DNA of 33,175 bases. It comes from Acidobacteriota bacterium (lineage in GTDB: Bacteria > Acidobacteriota > Polarisedimenticolia > J045). The notes beneath the pieces were generated by a model. That model was given only the letters and a program-made list of their open reading frames with translations, made no database searches and was not told where the DNA came from. The stretch spans positions 1 through 33,175 of the forward strand of contig JALOKP010000021.1 in assembly GCA_025456425.1 (NCBI GenBank). Reading direction: 5' to 3'. Shown piece after piece: positions 28,927 to 33,175 of this stretch. The position numbers were made by a program, and so were the translations under genes. How positions within the stretch are numbered: the first letter of the stretch is position 1; each line of letters begins with the position of its first letter.

Positions 28927-28955
28927 ATAGTGCAATTCCGGGGGCGCGGAGGCAA
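28927..28955 (-). promoter_or_regulatory. possible cold-shock promoter with long leader
   Basis: On the minus strand TTGCCT (28950-28955), a 17-nt spacer and CACTAT (28927-28932) would give a leader of about 129 nt. The match is moderate. A small GGGGC/GCCCC hairpin lies near the end of this leader, just before the ribosome-binding site. Confidence 0.35.
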
Positions 28956-28996
28956 GCCGGGGGAGGGTGCCTGGCCCGGGTCCGGATGACCGGCCG

Positions 28997-30469
28997 CTAA
29001 GACCGGCCCTTCCAGGACGCCAGCGCCGCGAGCGCCCGCTCGCGGGCCATCCCGTGGTCGACGACCCGCTCCGGGTAGAGGCGTCCGGCGGCCGCCGGGA
29101 GGCCGCCCGGGACGGCCCACGGCTCGTGGACGCCCGGCCCGTCGAGCCCTTCCAGCTCCTCGACGAACGTCCGCACGTAGTCCCCCTCCGGGTCGAACCG
29201 GACCCCCTGCGTGACCGGGTTGAAGACGCGGAAGAAGGGGGCCGCGTCGGCCCCGCAGCCGCCGGCCCACTGCCAGCCCAGCGTGTTGTTCGCCAGGTCG
29301 GCGTCGACCAGCGTGTCCCAGAACCAGCGCGCCCCCTCGTTCCACGAGATCAGCAGGTCCTTCACCAGGAAGGAGGCGACCACCATCCGGGTGCGGTTGT
29401 GCATCCAGCCGGTCCGCCAGAGCTGGCGCATCGCGGCGTCGACGAACGGGTAGCCGGTCCGCCCGCGCTGCCACGCGCGCAGCAGCGCCGGGTCCTCCCG
29501 CCACGGGAAGTCGGCGTACTCGGCCCGCAGCGGCGAGTCGGGCGTCCGCGGGAAGTGGAACAGCAGGTGGTACGCGAATTCCCGCCAGCCCAGCTCGCGC
29601 AGGTACGACTCGGCGCCGCGCGTCGCGCCGCGGCCGCCCGCGACGCTCTCGGCGCGGCGCACGGCGTGCCAGACCTGGCGCGGCGAGATCTCGCCGAAGT
29701 GCAGGAACGGCGAGAGCCGCGACGAGCCCTCCCGGTCGGGACGGTTGCGCCCGTCGGCGTAGTCCGAGAGCGCCTCTTCGAGGAAGCGCTCGAGCTGGCG
29801 CTGGGCGCCCGCTTCGCCCGGGCTCCACGCGGCGCGGATTCCGCCGGCCCAGTCGTGGCGCGGCAGCAGCCCCAGCGCATCGAGCGGCTCGGACCGCGGC
29901 CACGCGACCGGTGCCGGGATCGCGGCCGGTGCGGGCTGCGGCGCGGCGGGCTCGCCGCGTGCCGTGAAGGCCTTCCAGAACGGGGTGAAGACCTGGTACG
30001 GCCGCCCTTCCCCCGTCGCGATCTCCCACGGCTCGGCCAGCAGCGCGCTGTTGAAGCTGCGCGCGGCGAGGCCGGCCTCCTCGGCGGCCCGCTTGAGCGC
30101 CTCGCCCTGGGCCCGTCCGGCCGGCTCGTAGCGGCGGTTCCAGTGGATCGCGGCGGCCCCGGTCTCGCGCGCCAGCTCGAGCAGCGCCGGGACGATCGGC
30201 CCGCGGCGCAGCACCAGGCGCGCGCCGCGCGCGCGCAGCTCCCCGTCGAGCGCGGCCAGCGAGTGGTGCAGCCACCAGCGGCTCGCCGCGCCGGGCGGCC
30301 AGGCCCCTTCCTCTTCCGGCGACCAGGTGAAGACCGGCACGACCGGGGCGCCGGCGGCGGCGGTCGCGCAGGCCGCGTCCAGCGCCGGGTTGTCGGCGAG
30401 GCGCAGGTCCTGCCGGAGCCAGAGCAGGATCGCGCCGGCCTCCGGGCCGCGCGCGCCGGTTGCGGTCAT
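28997..30469 (-). CDS. phrB: deoxyribodipyrimidine (CPD) photolyase
   Basis: FAD-dependent enzyme that splits UV-induced cyclobutane pyrimidine dimers with blue light. The 490-residue protein has an N-terminal antenna-binding Rossmann domain starting LLWLRQDLRLADNPAL and a C-terminal helical FAD domain. Key segments are SRLSPFLHFGEISPRQVW, WREFAYHLLFHFP, GRTGYPFVDAAMRQLW, GWMHNRTRMVVASFLVKDLLI and ANNTLGWQWAGGCGADAAPFFRVFNP. The last holds the Asn/Trp/Cys positions typical of class I CPD photolyases. The ATG overlaps the stop of the upstream biotin-carrier gene by four nucleotides (ATGA), so it is translated by coupling to it, an unexpected pairing. No other DNA-repair gene is nearby. Confidence 0.94.
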   Translation of the reverse strand: MTATGARGPEAGAILLWLRQDLRLADNPALDAACATAAAGAPVVPVFTWSPEEEGAWPPGAASRWWLHHSLAALDGELRARGARLVLRRGPIVPALLELARETGAAAIHWNRRYEPAGRAQGEALKRAAEEAGLAARSFNSALLAEPWEIATGEGRPYQVFTPFWKAFTARGEPAAPQPAPAAIPAPVAWPRSEPLDALGLLPRHDWAGGIRAAWSPGEAGAQRQLERFLEEALSDYADGRNRPDREGSSRLSPFLHFGEISPRQVWHAVRRAESVAGGRGATRGAESYLRELGWREFAYHLLFHFPRTPDSPLRAEYADFPWREDPALLRAWQRGRTGYPFVDAAMRQLWRTGWMHNRTRMVVASFLVKDLLISWNEGARWFWDTLVDADLANNTLGWQWAGGCGADAAPFFRVFNPVTQGVRFDPEGDYVRTFVEELEGLDGPGVHEPWAVPGGLPAAAGRLYPERVVDHGMARERALAALASWKGRS

Positions 30470-31071
30470 GGGGCCGCGATGCGCAGCAGCGGCTGGTCGG
30501 CGCGGACCTCGGCGCCGTCCCCGGCGAGCACTTCGCGCACGATCCCGCGCCCGAACGGGGCGCCTTCGAAGAGGATCGGCGAGAAGCACTTCATGACCTC
30601 GACCAGTCCCACGGTCTGGCCGTCCTCGACGGCCGAGCCGACCGCGGCGTAGGGCGGCGCGCCGGGCGCGGGGCGCAGGTAGAAGGTGCCGTGCGTCGGG
30701 GAGCGGATCTCCCACGCTCCCCCGGGCGCGGCGCCAGGCGCGGCGCCCGCCCGGCCGACCGGGGCGGCCTCCGCGGCGAGCGCCGCGGCCTCGCTGTCGG
30801 ACGCGAGCGAGAGCGTCGCGAGCAGCTCGCCGTGGGCGCAGGGGTTCCACTGGTGCGCCAGCTCTACGCCGACGACCGCGCCGCGCACCCCCGCCGGCAC
30901 GACCAGCACGTAGGCCCGCTCGTCGCGGACCAGCGTCCCCGCGACGCTCCCGCCGACGAGCACCTCGCCGGGGCCGCGATCCCAGCGCACCCGGCCGGGG
31001 CCGGGACAGCGCAGCTCGACGCCGCCGCGGGGGGCGTCCTGCACGACGAGTTCGAGGGCGGGGCGGCTCAC
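30466..31071 (-). CDS. AccB-type biotin carboxyl carrier protein with an extra N-terminal lipoyl-like domain
   Basis: 201 residues. The C-terminal half (about 118-198) is a biotinyl domain: [22 protein letters not shown] contains the AccB-type 'thumb' insertion, and [10 protein letters not shown] holds the biotin-accepting Lys161. The N-terminal half (about 10-90: [46 protein letters not shown]) also looks like a lipoyl/biotinyl hammerhead, but the MK motif is missing. This tandem layout is unusual, since AccB normally has only a flexible Ala/Pro N-terminus. The start is a GTG (31069-31071). It is translationally coupled to the photolyase gene downstream. It is the probable carrier for the carboxyltransferase encoded upstream at 32051-33175; no biotin carboxylase is in the window. 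Confidence 0.85.
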   Translation of the reverse strand: MSRPALELVVQDAPRGGVELRCPGPGRVRWDRGPGEVLVGGSVAGTLVRDERAYVLVVPAGVRGAVVGVELAHQWNPCAHGELLATLSLASDSEAAALAAEAAPVGRAGAAPGAAPGGAWEIRSPTHGTFYLRPAPGAPPYAAVGSAVEDGQTVGLVEVMKCFSPILFEGAPFGRGIVREVLAGDGAEVRADQPLLRIAAP

Positions 31072-31162
31072 GCGCGGATTATCTCCCGGTTGCGGGAGGG
31101 ATGGGCAGCGGGCCGGCTCCGGGGGATATCACGCGGGGCGCGGCGCGGCAGAGGCGAGCGGC

Positions 31163-31363
31163 TCAGGCCTGGTTGCGCGGCGCGAACCACGACATCTCGC
31201 GCGCCATGTCCTCGGACAGCCCGTCGATCACGGCTTCCCAGTCGACCTCGCCCTGCTCGAGGACGGAGTCGGCGATCCGGCGCGCGGCGTGGCGGCCGAG
31301 CCGGTCCATGAAGTCCTCGTGCTCGAGCATCCACTTCTGGAACGTGATGACGCGATGGTCCAT
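31163..31363 (-). CDS. small conserved-looking protein of unknown function
   Basis: 66 residues, acidic and largely helical in appearance, with no signal peptide or membrane segment. Its start reads [18 protein letters not shown]; the middle contains [22 protein letters not shown] and the end [11 protein letters not shown] do not recognise the family. ATG with GGAGAG eight nucleotides upstream. It lies 91 nt before the biotin-carrier gene and downstream of the carboxyltransferase gene on the same strand. It could be a small accessory subunit of that carboxylase, as small subunits exist in the actinobacterial acyl-CoA carboxylases (AccE/PccE) and in glutaconyl-CoA decarboxylase (GcdD). No sequence resemblance to either was noticed. 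Confidence 0.55.
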   Translation of the reverse strand: MDHRVITFQKWMLEHEDFMDRLGRHAARRIADSVLEQGEVDWEAVIDGLSEDMAREMSWFAPRNQA

Positions 31364-31449
31364 GAGGCGATCTCTCCGCGACCGACACGAGCTTCGTTGC
31401 GCGGCGGATGTTATCAGAGATGGCCCGCGGCGCACCTCCGGCGGTCACG

Positions 31450-31480
31450 AAAAAAGCGCACGAAGACCGCTCCCAGCGCT
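31450..31480 (-). terminator. weak hairpin plus T-run after the 100-residue gene
   Basis: On the minus strand AGCGC (31476-31480) pairs with GCGCT (31455-31459) across a loop of about 16 nt and is followed by T residues (31450-31455). The stem is short, so this is only a possible terminator for the gene ending at 31553. Confidence 0.25.
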
Positions 31481-31552
31481 GCGATGTCGGCGACGCGCCG
31501 CCGACTGTTCGCATTCGTTCCGGTCCTGTTCCCCGGCGCCGCGCGGGACGGT

Positions 31553-31855
31553 TCAGCTCGCACGACGGAATGCAGCGGCGGGACGGCGCACGACGCCGCG
31601 GCCGAGGCGGAACGACTCGACCGCGCGAGACCACCAGAGCTCGAGCGTCGACGGATCCTCGACCGGCGGGGCCGGCGTGCGGGACACCGCGGGGCCGGAG
31701 GCGAACTCGGCGGGGCAGCGCTCGGCGCGCGCGCGCAGGACCTGGGCGTAGTGCTCGTAGTCGATGTGCCAGCGGCTGGCGAGCACGGCGGCGGAGAGGC
31801 GATGGGGGGCGGGTCGCGACGGCGAGGGGTGTCGGGATCCGGATTCGCGGCTCAT
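31553..31855 (-). CDS. hypothetical protein, 100 residues
   Basis: Unrecognised protein. The N-terminal 20 residues are Ser/Pro/Arg-rich and probably disordered. The core reads [20 protein letters not shown], followed by ERCPAEF, and a second aromatic-rich segment is [19 protein letters not shown]. Ribosome-binding site weak (AAGG close to the ATG). It lies between the carboxyltransferase and the 66-residue gene on the same strand, with gaps of about 190 nt on both sides, so it may be separately transcribed or not a gene. The Trp-rich segments and absence of stop codons give modest support for coding. Confidence 0.35.
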   Translation of the reverse strand: MSRESGSRHPSPSRPAPHRLSAAVLASRWHIDYEHYAQVLRARAERCPAEFASGPAVSRTPAPPVEDPSTLELWWSRAVESFRLGRGVVRRPAAAFRRAS

Positions 31856-32050
31856 GGACCTTCTGCTTGCTTCCCCGGGTCCGGCGGCCGGGGGCGGCAG
31901 CCCCTCGGTTCCGGTCCTGCGCGCAAACTACGGCGAAGCGGCCGGTGCGGCAGGAGAAAAGCGAGAGGCCGTGGAGCCGGTGGATCCCCTGTCGCCCGGC
32001 GCTGCGCGAAGCTGTTCGCGGCGCCGGCGCGGCCCGGCGCGGCGGAGTGG

Positions 32051-33175
32051 TCAGGCCCCGTCGACCAGTGCGACCAGGTCGTGCAGCGCCCAGATCCTGG
32101 GATTGCGCACGGTGCGGTACCCGGTCGCCTGGTAGGCCGCCTCGGCGAAGGTCTCGAGCCAGCCGCGCAGTTCGCCCATCGTCACGACTTCGTCGACGTC
32201 CATCTGCCGCGCGGCCTTGTGCGGGTCCATGTCGGCTGCGATCTGGTCCTCGATCGCCTGCATCCCGCGCCGGACCTTCTCGCGCTCGGCCTCGTCGGCG
32301 GCGACGACCTGGAAGTTCTCGTCGAGCCGCGTGCGGTAGGCGCCGATCGCCAGCGTGCGCCCTTCCATCACCGCCAGCCGGGTCAGCGGCGTGGCCAGTT
32401 GGATCGTCGGCTCGTAGGGCATCCCGGCCATCGCGTAGTAGCCGGCGCCGGCCGCCTTGCGCAGCAGCACCGTCAGCGTCGGGACGGTCGTGGTGGAGTT
32501 GGTGTAGATCAGCGACGAGCCGTAGCCCAGCAGGCCCTGCTTCTCGGCCTCGATCCCGATGTCGAAGCCGGCGATGTCCTGCAGCCAGACCAGCGGGATT
32601 CCGTCGTCGGCGCAGGTCCGCGCGAACTGGCTGATCTTGGCGATCCCGTCGCGGTAGAGGATCCCGCCGGGGCGCTTCTCGCCGGCCAGCTCGGGGTGGT
32701 CGGTCAGTTGCGGGTTGTTGGCGATGAACCCCAACCAGAGCCCGGAGACGCGCGCCACGCCCGTGATCATCTCCGGGCCCCGGTGCGGCATCACCTCGCG
32801 GAACAGCGAGTCGTCGGCCAGCCGCGCCAGGACCTCCGGCATCGCGAAGGCGTGCCGGTGGTCGGGCGGGAAGAGCGCGGCCAGCTCGGCGGCCGCGAAG
32901 CGCGGCGGGGCGGGCTCGGCGCCGCGCCGGTAGTAGCCGATCGCGCTGCCGGGCAGGGTCGCCAGTTCCCGCCGGATCCGCAGCAGGCAGGTCTCGTCGT
33001 CCGGCACGCGGTGGTCGGCGCAGGCCGAGAGGTGGACGTGAATGTCGGGGCCGCCGATGTCGAGGCTGGTGATCTTCTGCGACTTGGCGCCCTTGATCAG
33101 CGCCGCGCCGGCGATGACCATGTAGGCCTGCTCGGTCATGTAGACCACGTCGCTGATGATCGGCATGTAGCCGCC
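32051..33175 (-). CDS. acyl-CoA carboxyltransferase / glutaconyl-CoA decarboxylase alpha-like subunit (N-terminus outside window)
   Basis: Biotin-dependent carboxyltransferase of the PCC/MCC-beta family; 374 C-terminal residues are visible. The visible part begins [16 protein letters not shown], followed by [21 protein letters not shown] closing the first crotonase-like domain. The second domain shows [50 protein letters not shown] and [19 protein letters not shown]. The C-terminus carries [20 protein letters not shown]. The closest layout I can recall is GcdA, the alpha subunit of glutaconyl-CoA decarboxylase, which also works with a separate biotin carrier. An acetyl-, propionyl- or methylcrotonyl-CoA carboxylase role is equally possible and cannot be decided here. 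The gene order with the biotin-carrier gene downstream supports a shared complex. The start codon lies beyond the window edge. Confidence 0.88.
   Translation of the reverse strand, partial: GGYMPIISDVVYMTEQAYMVIAGAALIKGAKSQKITSLDIGGPDIHVHLSACADHRVPDDETCLLRIRRELATLPGSAIGYYRRGAEPAPPRFAAAELAALFPPDHRHAFAMPEVLARLADDSLFREVMPHRGPEMITGVARVSGLWLGFIANNPQLTDHPELAGEKRPGGILYRDGIAKISQFARTCADDGIPLVWLQDIAGFDIGIEAEKQGLLGYGSSLIYTNSTTTVPTLTVLLRKAAGAGYYAMAGMPYEPTIQLATPLTRLAVMEGRTLAIGAYRTRLDENFQVVAADEAEREKVRRGMQAIEDQIAADMDPHKAARQMDVDEVVTMGELRGWLETFAEAAYQATGYRTVRNPRIWALHDLVALVDGA

Noticed and set aside
28987-29008. Direct repeat GACCGGCC twice at the photolyase stop codon
   Set aside because: Only 8 bp, G/C-rich, partly coding; no sign of an attachment or insertion site.

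Overview
The window is about 33 kb of very GC-rich, gene-dense bacterial chromosome with almost exclusively G/C third codon positions. No tRNA, rRNA, CRISPR array, insertion sequence or phage gene was seen. The gene content points to a Gram-negative-type, non-actinobacterial lineage: it has S21, Lgt, a lipobox protein and a TonB-type C-terminus. The Ser/Thr kinase fused to a PD40/TolB-like propeller, the S9 peptidase, the Asp-box lipoprotein and the acyl-AMP ligase/reductase fusion together fit Acidobacteriota best, perhaps a Thermoanaerobaculia-like lineage. Myxococcota or Gemmatimonadota cannot be excluded without a search.

Layout. (1) Positions 1-5669, minus strand: a housekeeping block accD-folC-trmB-dprA-topA. 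Its accD promoter lies at 5693-5721. topA has its own promoter, whose -35 contains the dprA stop codon. (2) 5741-6058: a 16-bp perfect palindrome sits between the divergent accD and rpsU promoters, followed by rpsU. (3) 6095-8938, minus: a receiver-like domain, a long linker, one membrane helix and a TonB-type C-terminal domain in one protein. (4) 9169-12045, plus: a shortened TldD-like metalloprotease, a probable degenerate TldE-like partner and a membrane-anchored DUF302 protein. (5) 12070-14886, minus: a transmembrane Ser/Thr kinase with an extracytoplasmic propeller. (6) 15230-20341: an acyl-AMP ligase/ACP/thioester-reductase fusion, a convergent PAP2 membrane phosphatase-like protein, and a divergent SDR. 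(7) 20419-24541, plus: lgt, lemA, DUF2207 and an orphan ABC ATPase. (8) 24528-28790, minus: an Asp-box lipoprotein, an S9 peptidase and a cold-shock protein with terminator and long leader. (9) 28997-33175, minus: a photolyase translationally coupled to an AccB-type biotin carrier, two small unknown proteins, and a carboxyltransferase related to glutaconyl-CoA decarboxylase alpha, cut by the window edge.

Lipid chemistry recurs: AccD, a second biotin-dependent carboxylase, an acyl-to-aldehyde megaenzyme, a PAP2 protein and Lgt. Promoters share a -10 close to TATCCT or TACACT. Several lie only 6-10 nt before the start codon, which suggests leaderless mRNAs. The most unusual items are the receiver-TonB fusion with a substituted phospho-acceptor, the reduced TldD with a shifted metal-site histidine, the ligase-ACP-reductase neighbourhood, and the tandem-lipoyl biotin carrier next to a GcdA-like carboxyltransferase.
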